Shown here piece after piece: positions 1 to 8,001 of a stretch of 37,376 nt of DNA. The translations under genes were made by a program, and so were the position numbers. Source of the stretch: a virus. The notes below the pieces were generated by a model. It searched no databases. It worked only from the letters and a program-made list of their open reading frames with translations, and was not told where the DNA came from. The stretch's first letter is position 1; every line of letters starts with the position of its first letter. The stretch spans positions 1 through 37,376 of IMG/VR virus record IMGVR_UViG_3300050175_000080; one strand, 5' to 3'.

Positions 1-121
1 CAGAATGTAAGGCCAATGGCTATTTTTTGCACGGAATAGCCTGCCCTTTAATAATTTTGTTGCCAACGATAGATACAGCCGTTTTTTTGCCAGGATCAAC
101 CGATTCGATTTTAAAATCAAA
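1..121. repeat. Left copy of 121-bp terminal direct repeat
   Basis: Bases 1-121 are identical to the last 121 bases of the window. An exact overlap of this kind is what a circular or circularly permuted molecule gives when assembled as a line. It is more likely an assembly overlap than a physical phage end, because a gene crosses it: the 120-aa lipoprotein gene begins inside the repeat, and the 158-aa gene starting at 496 ends inside it. Joining the ends gives about 37,255 bp. Confidence 0.93.
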
Positions 122-496
122 GTCATAATAAACATCTTCCTCATCGGAAGGGGTGATCATCACGCGAGAGGCTGTCACAAAAGTATTTAAAAGTGTGGGC
201 GTAAATGCCGGATCATACTCTGCATTCATATTATCGCTAAAATAGGCCGTCTTGGTCGTATCGATTGTGATGACAGTTCCAGGAGGGCCGCTTGTGAACG
301 AGTTTTCCCATTTAGCCGTAGATGCATACCCGCTATAGCAGAAAGTAAAAGACCCACTCCACAAATTAACTAGAACGAGTTGATTGATATCGGTATCAAA
401 CGCCCATCTTATCTGGCTATTCCCCCCAAATTCAATGAGGTAATCTTGCCCATTGTGATTGCTATCTAACCAGTTATGATATTCAAATTGGCTCAT
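20..496 (-). CDS. Hypothetical protein, 158 aa, end of tail/lysis operon
   Basis: I do not recognise this protein. It is soluble, has no signal peptide or membrane segment, and is rich in aromatic, Thr and Asp residues in an alternating pattern typical of beta structure. The start ATG overlaps the TGA of the upstream membrane-protein gene as ATGA, with GGGAG eight to ten bases before it, so the two are translationally coupled. Its TAG lies within the next gene downstream (the lipoprotein across the circular join). No muramidase Glu-Asp-Thr triad or amidase His/Cys set is visible. A tail accessory protein is as likely as a lysis role. Confidence 0.7.
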   Translation of the reverse strand: MSQFEYHNWLDSNHNGQDYLIEFGGNSQIRWAFDTDINQLVLVNLWSGSFTFCYSGYASTAKWENSFTSGPPGTVITIDTTKTAYFSDNMNAEYDPAFTPTLLNTFVTASRVMITPSDEEDVYYDFDFKIESVDPGKKTAVSIVGNKIIKGQAIPCKK

Positions 497-789
497 TGTT
501 TACTGCTCCCATTGTTTATGTGATGTTCTAAATACTCAATTCGATTGCTCAATTTATTAATTTGTCGCCACGCTATTTCCTTGCCCATTTTCTTTTCCGT
601 ATTAGCTTGTATTTCTGTTCGTAGCACCTGCTGATAATTCCGCGTTTCTTTAAGCATCTGTATATAGCCCCCGTCTTGCTCAACTGACGACTTATAGGCA
701 TACAAGAAGCCACTCACCACACCAAACGCCGTTGTAATAAGACCTAGCACAATGAAGACGATACTCAATCCATTGGTGCTCTTTTTCAT
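493..789 (-). CDS. Single-span membrane protein with coiled coil (spanin- or holin-like)
   Basis: The 98-aa product has one strong hydrophobic segment at about residues 7-31. A charged, heptad-like region rich in Glu, Lys, Asn and Gln follows to the C-terminus. A signal anchor followed by a coiled coil is the layout of inner-membrane spanins (Rz type) and of some small holin-associated proteins. I chose the ATG at 789 because it overlaps the TGA of the preceding gene as TGATG; a longer reading frame upstream lacks a ribosome site. Its neighbours are a 158-aa unknown and, beyond the join, a lipoprotein, so a lysis cassette is plausible. The function is inferred from layout only. Confidence 0.7.
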   Translation of the reverse strand: MKKSTNGLSIVFIVLGLITTAFGVVSGFLYAYKSSVEQDGGYIQMLKETRNYQQVLRTEIQANTEKKMGKEIAWRQINKLSNRIEYLEHHINNGSSKQ

Positions 790-1649
790 CACTTCACACG
801 GTAGACTAAAAGGCGTGCAGTGGCAGAATTTGGCCATGACCCTGGGAAAGCAGCAGGCGGCGTAGCATCGTAAAGCTGAAGGCCATTGGCAGCCGGAGAA
901 GTCGTTCCCATCCTAAATTCTAGCTGGTCGCCGGCGTCTAGGCACATACGAAAGTTGACGGCAATAGATTCAGGGGTTGTGGGAATAAGGGGCGATCTTA
1001 CGATAAGCGTTTGAGGAATGGAAAGGCCGTTTCGCCATGCTGAAAAATAGGCAGAAGCCAGCGTGGTAGTCTCAAGATTTCCTCGAAGCTCCATATCATA
1101 CCAACCGCCCAAATTGACTTGCATCATTATGTTGCCGACCACTTGAACGGGATCAGACGCGGTCCCCACATTGGGGCCTATGTTAATAGCAATCGGCACC
1201 AATAGATTAACGTCAGGAACTGGCTGATTTGCCAGCAACGACGTGGCGTCCAAGACAAGCTGAGGTTCCATTGGCCTTGATTTGCGAAGATTTGTGCCAT
1301 CGGAGGTTAGAATAACAGAGCCGTATGGACATGCGATGGTCGCGTTAGCCTCTTGATCAATCGTTTGACCAGATTCTCCCACAATGGTAATAGGGAAAAA
1401 CGGATTGGCGAGACCGCGCTCATCTTTTATTTCAATGCGGAAACCGCTTTTTGAAATATCGCTGTCGCTAATGGTCACGAGATAGGGAGTAGAGCGAACA
1501 CCAATATACGTGCGCCCCGCACTTAGAATAGGGCCTGCGCCAGTGGCTTTAACCACGTCCTCTAACACGTATTTGACGCCGCCAACAACGCCAGATGACT
1601 GTGTGCGCTTAATGCCATCGACCCAATTTTCAATCATACGAGTAGCCAT
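789..1649 (-). CDS. Putative tail-associated structural protein, 286 aa
   Basis: This is the largest gene downstream of the injection proteins on this strand, in the zone where P22-like phages carry tail-tip or tailspike genes. The N-terminal 60 residues are polar. The rest is Gly, Thr, Pro and Val rich with few charged residues, which suggests a beta-sandwich or decorated tail protein. I see no pectate-lyase-like repeats and no endorhamnosidase resemblance. The ATG follows GAGGAAA at good spacing, directly after the TGA of the 47-aa gene. Receptor binding is a guess from position; no sequence family was recognised. Confidence 0.65.
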   Translation of the reverse strand: MATRMIENWVDGIKRTQSSGVVGGVKYVLEDVVKATGAGPILSAGRTYIGVRSTPYLVTISDSDISKSGFRIEIKDERGLANPFFPITIVGESGQTIDQEANATIACPYGSVILTSDGTNLRKSRPMEPQLVLDATSLLANQPVPDVNLLVPIAINIGPNVGTASDPVQVVGNIMMQVNLGGWYDMELRGNLETTTLASAYFSAWRNGLSIPQTLIVRSPLIPTTPESIAVNFRMCLDAGDQLEFRMGTTSPAANGLQLYDATPPAAFPGSWPNSATARLLVYRVK

Positions 1650-1659
1650 GACTATTTCC

Positions 1660-1803
1660 TCAATCGTTATCGGCTAATTGCGTGCCATCATTGTCTAGCA
1701 AAAACGCCCCGTCATTGTCCAGCAACTCCACATATTCTTGATCAACCGCATGGAGATGCGCGAAAAGAAAAAATGCTGGTGGCGGAAAGAAAGGTGCGAT
1801 CAT
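1660..1803 (-). CDS. 47-aa microprotein with LLDNDG-type repeat
   Basis: This small gene fills the space between two tail-region genes. GGAGGT lies five bases before an ATG that overlaps the previous stop as TAATG, so start and coupling are well supported. The N-terminal 20 residues are rich in Pro, Phe and His. The rest carries a repeated acidic motif, LLDNDGAFLLDNDGTQL. Short phage tail proteins with runs of Leu-rich, acidic DG repeats are common, and I infer that it is a minor structural or assembly factor. Its stop is eleven bases from the next start. Confidence 0.65.
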   Translation of the reverse strand: MIAPFFPPPAFFLFAHLHAVDQEYVELLDNDGAFLLDNDGTQLADND

Positions 1804-2120
1804 TATTGACCTCCGAATACGGTAATAGTGGTAGCAGTCGTGCCAGCACTTAAAAAACGAGTGCCGCGAAGAGGGTACACAATGCCAGAAAGAAGCGAGA
1901 CAGTCGCTAGCGTTTCATTCTCTACGAGTTCAATTTCAACATTCCATCCCTGAATAGGGGTGTCCATGATAATAAACGCGCCAAACTGCTCTTTTTGTGT
2001 CCACAATCCAGGAAAAATCTGGTTAAGATAGAGATCAAAATTCCCTGCGGTAATCGTGGTGACTTTAGTAAAAATGATGCCAAGCTCTTTAGCGAGCGCA
2101 GCCGGATCAATTGTTGCCAT
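1803..2120 (-). CDS. Hypothetical tail-region protein, 105 aa
   Basis: The product begins MATIDPAALAKELGI and is otherwise a beta-rich soluble sequence ending ATTITVFGGQ. The chosen ATG has GGAG eight bases upstream, inside the end of the preceding gene, and follows that gene's TAA by one base. A longer frame begins further upstream but has no ribosome site. The stop overlaps the next start as TAATG. I recognise no family. Its place between the tandem paralogues and the 286-aa protein suggests a virion or tail role. Confidence 0.65.
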   Translation of the reverse strand: MATIDPAALAKELGIIFTKVTTITAGNFDLYLNQIFPGLWTQKEQFGAFIIMDTPIQGWNVEIELVENETLATVSLLSGIVYPLRGTRFLSAGTTATTITVFGGQ

Positions 2121-2121
2121 A

Positions 2122-2577
2122 TTATTTACTCCATAGTAATGAGCTAGTTGGGCTAATGTCACGGGGCACGAGCACCCCTTGTAACGTCCATGCCGCGTCT
2201 TCTAAGACGTCTTGCGCTAATGAGCTAAAGTTATAGGTGATAAGCTTTTGATCAGCTCGAAAAAGCGCAGCATTTAGCTGGGCAGATTTGCCACCAGACT
2301 CCGCAAAAAGCGACATCATGAGGAAAGAATCATAGAAATCAACGCTTAAAAACTTCGTCAATTGCTCATTATTAAACAGATTGAAATTGCATATGACAGC
2401 CTGATCCCCGACTACTGCTGCGCTAGGTACGAAGAATTGCCCATCCACACGAATCTGCCCATCAAGATAACGAATCATATTAAGCTTGAGAGAATTTTTT
2501 GGGCCGCTTGTGAAAGGAGTGGCTACCACCGTTTCTATTTTAAATAAGTTAATTACCTCGGTATATTGCTCAGCCAT
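2122..2577 (-). CDS. Tail-region protein, second of two tandem paralogues (151 aa)
   Basis: The product is clearly related to that of the adjacent upstream gene (2578-3042). Both begin MAEQ(F/Y), then share LF-I--VV--PFT-GP near residues 11-27, a (V/L)DGQI/DGRI--GQ-(F/Y)V block near 35-50, an F(I/L)MM segment in the middle, and the ending P(S/T)SSLLW/SSLIW. The overall length is similar, so this is a tandem duplication followed by strong divergence. No enzymatic motif is visible. Start and previous stop are adjacent, so expression is coupled. Small beta-rich tail or receptor-contact proteins fit, by inference. Confidence 0.7.
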   Translation of the reverse strand: MAEQYTEVINLFKIETVVATPFTSGPKNSLKLNMIRYLDGQIRVDGQFFVPSAAVVGDQAVICNFNLFNNEQLTKFLSVDFYDSFLMMSLFAESGGKSAQLNAALFRADQKLITYNFSSLAQDVLEDAAWTLQGVLVPRDISPTSSLLWSK

Positions 2578-3042
2578 TTATGATCCCCATATCAGTGAAG
2601 AGGTGGAAGGAACGCCATTTGGCCAAATCCAACCCGAAAATGTCCAGTCTTTATCTGCCAGCACGGCTGCGCCTAGAGTTGTGGTGTTGTAAGTGATGTG
2701 TGCCTGACTGCGCCGATAGACGGCCATATTAAGCAGCGCGCTTGAGCCATCAACAGCCCCCATCATAATAAACCCTTCCTGATAGTTATCTGCCCCACCT
2801 GCAAAAATCTGGTTAAGTCGCTCGCTGCCGGTGTCGGTGAACTTGAACAGAACTTGGTTATTGGCAATCGGGATGCCGCTCAAGGTGCTATCCACATAGG
2901 CTTGGCCTTGGATTTGAATGCGGCCATCAACAAACCTTAGTAATTGAAGCTGGAACTCACCATTTGGGCCTCTCGTAAAAGGCTCTTGAACCACCCCTGG
3001 GATGGAGAATAGATCAAACTTCTCTGAAAATTGTTCTGCCAT
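2578..3042 (-). CDS. Tail-region protein, first of two tandem paralogues (154 aa)
   Basis: First gene of the tail-to-lysis block. I chose the ATG at 3042 because AAGGAGAG precedes it by seven bases; an in-frame ATG at 3090 has no such site. The product is soluble and beta-rich and is a diverged copy of the next gene, sharing the MAEQ start, the PFT-GP motif, the DGRI-GQ block and the SSLIW end. A 12-bp palindrome (3069-3080) and minisatellite repeats lie just upstream, so this gene probably has its own control region separate from the head operon. Confidence 0.7.
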   Translation of the reverse strand: MAEQFSEKFDLFSIPGVVQEPFTRGPNGEFQLQLLRFVDGRIQIQGQAYVDSTLSGIPIANNQVLFKFTDTGSERLNQIFAGGADNYQEGFIMMGAVDGSSALLNMAVYRRSQAHITYNTTTLGAAVLADKDWTFSGWIWPNGVPSTSSLIWGS

Positions 3043-3068
3043 GAGAACTCTCCTTTTTAAATAATGAT

Positions 3069-3080
3069 ATGTTATAACAT
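3069..3080. promoter_or_regulatory. 12-bp perfect palindrome upstream of the tail genes
   Basis: ATGTTATAACAT is a perfect inverted repeat 27 bases upstream of the first tail gene. The same 12 bases occur at 14271-14282 upstream of the scaffold gene. A site shared by two late transcription segments suggests an operator for a dimeric protein. It lies too close to the ATG for a full promoter to fit downstream, so it may overlap the promoter itself. Confidence 0.5.
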
Positions 3081-3112
3081 TACATTCCATTCCACAACTC
3101 TTGTGTTATTTT

Positions 3113-3234
3113 CCACTCCTTCCACTCCTTCCACTCCTTCCACTCCTTCCACTCCTTCCGCATCAAATGTTGCAGTTTCCGTATCAAATTTTGCAGTTTC
3201 CGCATCAAATGTTGCAGTTTCCGTATCGGATGTT
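3113..3234. repeat. Minisatellite: five 9-mers then 21-mers
   Basis: Five exact copies of CCACTCCTT run from 3113 to 3157. They are followed by three 21-base units (3158-3178, 3179-3199, 3200-3220; the first and third are identical, the second differs at two bases) and a partial fourth to 3234. Periods are multiples of three, so both strands stay open, but I do not think the open frames are genes. The CGTATCAAA portion also occurs in the repeat block at 29260-29308. Confidence 0.9.
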
Positions 3235-3243
3235 AAAAATGTC

Positions 3244-3272
3244 TTGGCGCTCAACGTCAAAAACTGTATGAT
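3244..3272 (+). promoter_or_regulatory. Sigma-70-type promoter for the small membrane protein
   Basis: TTGGCG (3244-3249), a 17-base spacer and TATGAT (3267-3272) lie 34 bases upstream of the ATG at 3306. This is the only evident signal that would transcribe the plus-strand gene, which is isolated among minus-strand genes. Confidence 0.6.
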
Positions 3273-3305
3273 CATACTTTACATTTAATTAACAAGGAGA
3301 CGATT

Positions 3306-3569
3306 ATGAAAAGAATAGAATATAATAAAGTTCACGACGCATTGTGGGGAAATCTGAAAACCTATGGATGCGGTTTATTGATTGCTGTAGCAGGATTGTT
3401 GTATTTTTATTATATATTTGGGCAACCCAGTTTCCCCGGATGGGCCATTCTTGGATTATTAGGAACCGGCTGGTTTGGAGGGGCAATTGATGCCACAAGG
3501 CGCAGTTTGATTAATTTTAATCGCGCTGTCCGAATTGATGAAGTAGAGAACTCGCTAAGGCGCCGCTAA
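3306..3569 (+). CDS. Small two-span membrane protein, SieA-position candidate
   Basis: The 87-aa protein has two hydrophobic segments, at about residues 19-38 and 44-60, separated by a short turn with Pro and Gly. A polar, Arg-rich C-terminal tail ends NSLRRR. AAGGAGACG precedes the ATG at good spacing, and a promoter lies upstream. It is transcribed against the flanking operons and its 3' end overlaps the end of the gp16-like gene by 53 bases. In P22 the membrane superinfection-exclusion gene sieA follows gene 16. The shared position and membrane nature suggest a similar role, but there is no sequence match I can claim. Confidence 0.7.
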   Translation: MKRIEYNKVHDALWGNLKTYGCGLLIAVAGLLYFYYIFGQPSFPGWAILGLLGTGWFGGAIDATRRSLINFNRAVRIDEVENSLRRR

Positions 3570-5817
3570 CTTTAGAACGGGGAACCCTCCCTTTGCTCAT
3601 AATTCTTTGCATTAAGCGCTCAGGATCACGGGTTCCCATTTCAGCAGCCATATCGGACATTAGCCTTCCCACTTCAGGGGCTGCTGCATAACCCATCACG
3701 CCACCTGGTAATCCAAGCGCATGATGACCAATCAGTGTTCCCAATAAGCGTGTGCTGGCGTCAGCTATCAAATTACGTTTTGGCATATGTTTTTTAATAT
3801 ATTTAAAAGTATCCATCATCTTCTTTTCTTCTTTTGTAAAAAGCTTTGCGATTTGATCTTTCCCCATTTGGTCATAGCGAGTTACAGCCGCATTAATATC
3901 GGGCAACGATATGCCGTGCGTAGGCTCATAACGAAGAGTGTGCGCAAAGATCATGTCTCTGGCATGGTGCATGGCTTCATTATTGGGCAAGTGCCCTAAA
4001 ATCTTCTCAATCGTATCTAATTTCTTCATGTCTCCTTCGCCGGCTGCCGGCACAAGTCTTTTAGCAATGTTATGCGACTCCCCCCTCACATCATCAATGC
4101 CTAAAAATTTTCTTTTATAATTTCCTAGGCTATCAAATGCACCCTGCGCCTCTTTTTTACTTACAGGGTGATTTTTAGCAAATTCAATTTCACTTTCTAT
4201 CTTAGGAATAATATGTTTTCTGATATCCGCATGTTCCAAGAATGGCGCTACATCTTGTTTAAATTTTGCTGTTGCCTCCTCATAGGCTTTATGAAGATTA
4301 TGACGTTTTAAGAAATTAACTAAATCTTTTCTAATGGCCTCACCATATTGTTTATGCTGAATACTGCCTGTTGTTTCCCCTATTGTCCTTAATTTTGATT
4401 GTAGCTCATGAACACGAGCAGGATTTGCAAAATTTTCGCTCTCCATAATCTCTTGGTATGGCTTTAATGCTTTATGTCTCCCAAGAAAAGACAAAAGGTC
4501 TTTTTTTAAAGCATTTGCATATACCGTATAAGGGTCGTTTTTTATGCCTCTTCCCAATTGAAATAAATCTCTAGCTAAATGATGTACTTTTTCAGAATCA
4601 GCGACACTATCTCCTTCTTCGGTACCCCCTTTAGTTGCCATCCCTTGATAATCAGTCGCTAAATCATCTGCACCCGTTGCTTCAAAAGGAGGTGGGCGTA
4701 ATTGAGATAAATCTTTAGCACGTAATCGATTATAAGTAGGGAACTCTTTCTCAGACATTCCCAAGCGTGCACCTCTCAATATATTAAAAATTTTGCTGTA
4801 CATGGGATCGCTAACTTCAGGATTTGTTAATAAATTCTCTGGTCTGATAGCCTCTTTAGGAGGCTGGATATTCTCTCTTAAGTCTTGCGCTCGCACACTT
4901 CGATAATGCTTAAAGTCTTCGCCTTTCATGCCTGCTTTGGACTTTTTAAGCGCACCAAAAACTTTATTATACAAAGGTTGCGATTTGTTGCGCACCCTAA
5001 TATAAGCATCTCCAATCGCATTTATTAATCGCTCTCCAGGGGTTTGAGCAACCTCTAGCATATGCTTGCCATATTCTTTTAGTTTATTAATCGCGCCCGT
5101 ATCTCGTAATTGACGCCCAACAAAACCTACGCCTTGCCCAATAAGCTCTCCACCACCACCGCCTGCACCTCCCAATAATGCACCCATTCCTCTATGACCT
5201 GGATCGGTTGTTGCGCCACCTGCTACTGCTCCCGCGCCGGTTGCAGTCCCCACACGACCTCCTAGACGGGATAGAGCAGCAAGTGCTGGTTTTTTTTCTT
5301 TTACTAAGTTCGCGGCTATTCGTGAAGCCCCAGCCAGCGCCCCTGCGCCTTCAATACCTTTTGCCGCCACTCCAAATGGAAGGAAGAAAGTAGCACCTTC
5401 ACCTCCTATATAAGGCCAGCTATGCTCATCTGCCTTCATTTTAGGAATAATGGAGGGATGAATGGTCCGAGGATGTCCTGTAACCAGTTGAGATAGTTTT
5501 TGAGCGCCAGTTAACCCTAAATTACCAACGTGACCTAAATCATTTAGAACTCCACCTTCAAAATTTCGCACCAAAGGTTCTTTCTGTAATTTTGATAAAG
5601 CATCTACGGGAATAGGATAAAACGATGACATTTGTCTCCCAGTTGGGAATGGCAGTGTAGTGGGCTGAGATTGCTGTGAGGATGCTACAGAGGGCGCACT
5701 CTCTTGCTGCCATTGCTTGGCTTTTTTAAGGCTTAAAGGAAGATTGGGCGTCCTTTCGTCCCCTGCTGACTCTGCGTGCCATTTTTTTGCATTCTCTAAA
5801 TTAAATTCTATTGGCAT
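3517..5817 (-). CDS. P22 gp16-like DNA injection (ejection) protein
   Basis: At 766 aa it is longer than P22 gp16 (about 610 aa). In P22, gp16 leaves the virion with the DNA and helps it cross the cell envelope. The assignment rests on order (last of the gp7-gp20-gp16 set), size, and a Gly/Ala-rich stretch at about residues 140-235 that could insert into membranes. Two internal duplications are visible: an AK-W--ESA motif twice in the first 42 residues, and a YNKVF/YSKIF...GM...RA-DL module twice between about 275 and 375. The C-terminal half is charged and helical. The start lies two bases after the previous stop. Confidence 0.7.
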   Translation of the reverse strand: MPIEFNLENAKKWHAESAGDERTPNLPLSLKKAKQWQQESAPSVASSQQSQPTTLPFPTGRQMSSFYPIPVDALSKLQKEPLVRNFEGGVLNDLGHVGNLGLTGAQKLSQLVTGHPRTIHPSIIPKMKADEHSWPYIGGEGATFFLPFGVAAKGIEGAGALAGASRIAANLVKEKKPALAALSRLGGRVGTATGAGAVAGGATTDPGHRGMGALLGGAGGGGGELIGQGVGFVGRQLRDTGAINKLKEYGKHMLEVAQTPGERLINAIGDAYIRVRNKSQPLYNKVFGALKKSKAGMKGEDFKHYRSVRAQDLRENIQPPKEAIRPENLLTNPEVSDPMYSKIFNILRGARLGMSEKEFPTYNRLRAKDLSQLRPPPFEATGADDLATDYQGMATKGGTEEGDSVADSEKVHHLARDLFQLGRGIKNDPYTVYANALKKDLLSFLGRHKALKPYQEIMESENFANPARVHELQSKLRTIGETTGSIQHKQYGEAIRKDLVNFLKRHNLHKAYEEATAKFKQDVAPFLEHADIRKHIIPKIESEIEFAKNHPVSKKEAQGAFDSLGNYKRKFLGIDDVRGESHNIAKRLVPAAGEGDMKKLDTIEKILGHLPNNEAMHHARDMIFAHTLRYEPTHGISLPDINAAVTRYDQMGKDQIAKLFTKEEKKMMDTFKYIKKHMPKRNLIADASTRLLGTLIGHHALGLPGGVMGYAAAPEVGRLMSDMAAEMGTRDPERLMQRIMSKGRVPRSKVSGALASSLLHQFGQRD

Positions 5818-5819
5818 CG

Positions 5820-7556
5820 TTAACCACCCAATTGTTTAATAACTTGCGCTTGTTGAGCGGACGTGAGTTTTTTAAACCAGTCTTCCTGCTCATTCTCTGA
5901 ATTAAACTGAGGAATCGTCATAGCGCCTCCCGTTTGACCTTGCGCTTGCATTTGAGGAGCTTGCATTTGCTGTATTTGTGTCCCCCCTCTCTGATCGTCC
6001 CATTGAGATAGCGGAGCGAGATTTTTTGATATTGCTCCAAATGATTCATCTACCCATTTGGTTAAATATTCCTGAGATTTTGCAAAAACTTCTGGTGTAA
6101 CAAATTGTCTGAAGGCATCAAACTCCCCATAAGTTTTGTTGGAGATATGTTCAATGGCGCGAATACTTACGGTTCCCGCAAAAGCGGCATTACGTGCGGC
6201 CGATGCTTCAGGGCCTAATGCACTAGCGGCAAGAAAACGCGCCTGCCGATCTGGATTTTCACCCTTAATTTGCTCATAAATCTGTTTAATCGACTTGCCT
6301 TTATACTTAGGCCCTGAATAAGGAGCAAGGCCAGAAGTTATATATGGCTGTACGGCATCCAGTGCATCAATCGCAATTTTACGAGTTTGAATTTGTGCTA
6401 GTGCTTTAGGGGTGGGCGCATTAATGGGGCTTACATCCTTAAGTCTTACATGTTTTTCTTTCGCCATACCCTCTAAAGTACCGCCCTTCAAAAAATATTT
6501 TACAGCATCGTCTGGGGCAACCCCCATTCCCATAGCATAAGCTACCATCATGTGCTGATCATCAGGAGGCGAGCGAAGGTAACCCCCTCCTCCTACGAGC
6601 TGCTTATAATAGTTAGCGCGGGCACTTTTTTCTCCCAATTGCGCTTGGATAGACTGATGAATCATATCGGCTGGTGATTGGGATGACCCACGCTGAGCGC
6701 TCTGATTAAATGGCGATGTTTGCTGCGCTTGCTGCAAAATAGAAGGAGGGGCAATTTGTTGTCTTTGTGCCAGTGCAGAAGGACGGCTCATTGCAGCCGA
6801 TAGCGCGCGAGCTTGAGGCACTTGGGCTGTTGCTTGCGGTAGTGCTTGGTGAGGTAGCACTCCTCTTGGTTGGGCTTGCGCAGGTAATTGCCCTTGTTGC
6901 TGCGAAGTTAGAAAGAACGGCGCACCCATCGCTTGAGAAACTTGTTGCTGAAGAGGGCTTAATAATGCGTGAGAGGGCATTCCCGAAGACGCAAAGTTTG
7001 GTGTAATCGCTTGCGATATTTGGCGATTTAACAAAGGAGACGTATCCCTTTGTGGCAGTTGACCAGCCATAAAATCTGGCGTAATGGCTTGGGAAACTTG
7101 ATTCTGAAGATGAGGAGAGCCATATCCCATACCGCCTTGAGGGGAGGGTTGCGCTGCTATGGCATTTGCCATTGAACCTGATGGCGCACCAACTCCTTGA
7201 GGAGCCGCTTGAGGAGCTGCCTGTGTTTGAAGAGAAGATTGGGCTTGCTGCTGTTGATGGTCTCGCATATATTGTTCATAAGCCATTGCCTGAACGATAG
7301 GAGATTTGCTATCAATTCCTGGATATTTTTGCGCTAATTGCGCCATCGAAAGCTTAGATTGCAATAAAGCTTGTTGTAGGGGGGCTTCTGCTTGCGCCTG
7401 CTTCATCTTCTGGCGCTGATAACGCTGAGCTAATGCATTCCCATAGAGGCTCTGAAGGGTGGAAGCAGTTCCAAGCCCAGAAGACAGCCCACGCTGAAGG
7501 CCAGCCCAAGGACTCATGCCGCCACTCATCAAAATCATATCCGACATTGTTGCCAT
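5820..7556 (-). CDS. P22 gp20-like DNA injection protein, Gln-rich
   Basis: The 578-aa product is very rich in Gln, Ala, Ser and Pro over residues 45-300, as expected of an unfolded ejection protein that passes through the tail. Three spaced copies of a (V/I)SQA(I/M) motif, two continuing as TP(D/N)F, occur at roughly 150-225. The C-terminal 250 residues are a more ordered helical domain with conserved-looking aromatic positions. It sits between the gp7-like and gp16-like genes, as gene 20 does in P22. Sequence likeness to P22 itself is not obvious; composition and gene order carry the call. Confidence 0.62.
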   Translation of the reverse strand: MATMSDMILMSGGMSPWAGLQRGLSSGLGTASTLQSLYGNALAQRYQRQKMKQAQAEAPLQQALLQSKLSMAQLAQKYPGIDSKSPIVQAMAYEQYMRDHQQQQAQSSLQTQAAPQAAPQGVGAPSGSMANAIAAQPSPQGGMGYGSPHLQNQVSQAITPDFMAGQLPQRDTSPLLNRQISQAITPNFASSGMPSHALLSPLQQQVSQAMGAPFFLTSQQQGQLPAQAQPRGVLPHQALPQATAQVPQARALSAAMSRPSALAQRQQIAPPSILQQAQQTSPFNQSAQRGSSQSPADMIHQSIQAQLGEKSARANYYKQLVGGGGYLRSPPDDQHMMVAYAMGMGVAPDDAVKYFLKGGTLEGMAKEKHVRLKDVSPINAPTPKALAQIQTRKIAIDALDAVQPYITSGLAPYSGPKYKGKSIKQIYEQIKGENPDRQARFLAASALGPEASAARNAAFAGTVSIRAIEHISNKTYGEFDAFRQFVTPEVFAKSQEYLTKWVDESFGAISKNLAPLSQWDDQRGGTQIQQMQAPQMQAQGQTGGAMTIPQFNSENEQEDWFKKLTSAQQAQVIKQLGG

Positions 7557-7560
7557 AGTA

Positions 7561-8001
7561 TTACCTAAATAAATTGCTCATCGTATTGCCACCCACTATA
7601 GCGCCCATCGGGCCACCAAAATAGCCGCCGACACCCATGCCAAGCAAATTGCCCATGAAATTAAAAGGGGCCATCCCTTGTTGTTGATGAGCAGTTTGCT
7701 GAGCAATGTCAGACTGACCAATATTGCCCATTAGCCCCATTTCTTCTGCCACTTGCCTCTGAACATCCTGATTGATGGCCTCTGTTGCCCCTCGTGAGAT
7801 GGATTGATTCATCAATGTGGAACCTGCCAGACCGGTATTGTAAGCTTGTGGCAGCATGGATGACTTTAACTGACCAACTTGCTGCAACGCAGCAGGGCTA
7901 GCATGAGCGCCACTCAAGGCACGATCATATAAATCCTGAGCTTGATCTAGGTAGCTATTCCAATCTGGTGAGGGCGTTGAGCCTCCAAACATATCACTCA
8001 T
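7561..8001 (-). CDS. P22 gp7-like DNA injection protein
   Basis: The product has 146 aa. The first 75 residues are polar and helical. The middle is Gln-rich (TAHQQQG), and the last 35 are Gly/Met-rich and weakly hydrophobic (NLLGMGVGGYFGGPMGAIVGG), which could contact membrane. It is shorter than P22 gp7 (about 229 aa) but lies exactly between the gp14-like and gp20-like genes. The ATG overlaps the previous stop as ATGA, and the downstream gene starts four bases after its own stop. Confidence 0.58.
   Translation of the reverse strand: MSDMFGGSTPSPDWNSYLDQAQDLYDRALSGAHASPAALQQVGQLKSSMLPQAYNTGLAGSTLMNQSISRGATEAINQDVQRQVAEEMGLMGNIGQSDIAQQTAHQQQGMAPFNFMGNLLGMGVGGYFGGPMGAIVGGNTMSNLFR

Noticed and set aside
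3064-3288. Open frames on both strands through the 3.1-kb repeats
   Set aside because: They exist because repeat periods are multiples of three. The peptides are simple repeats on both strands and no ribosome site precedes either start.
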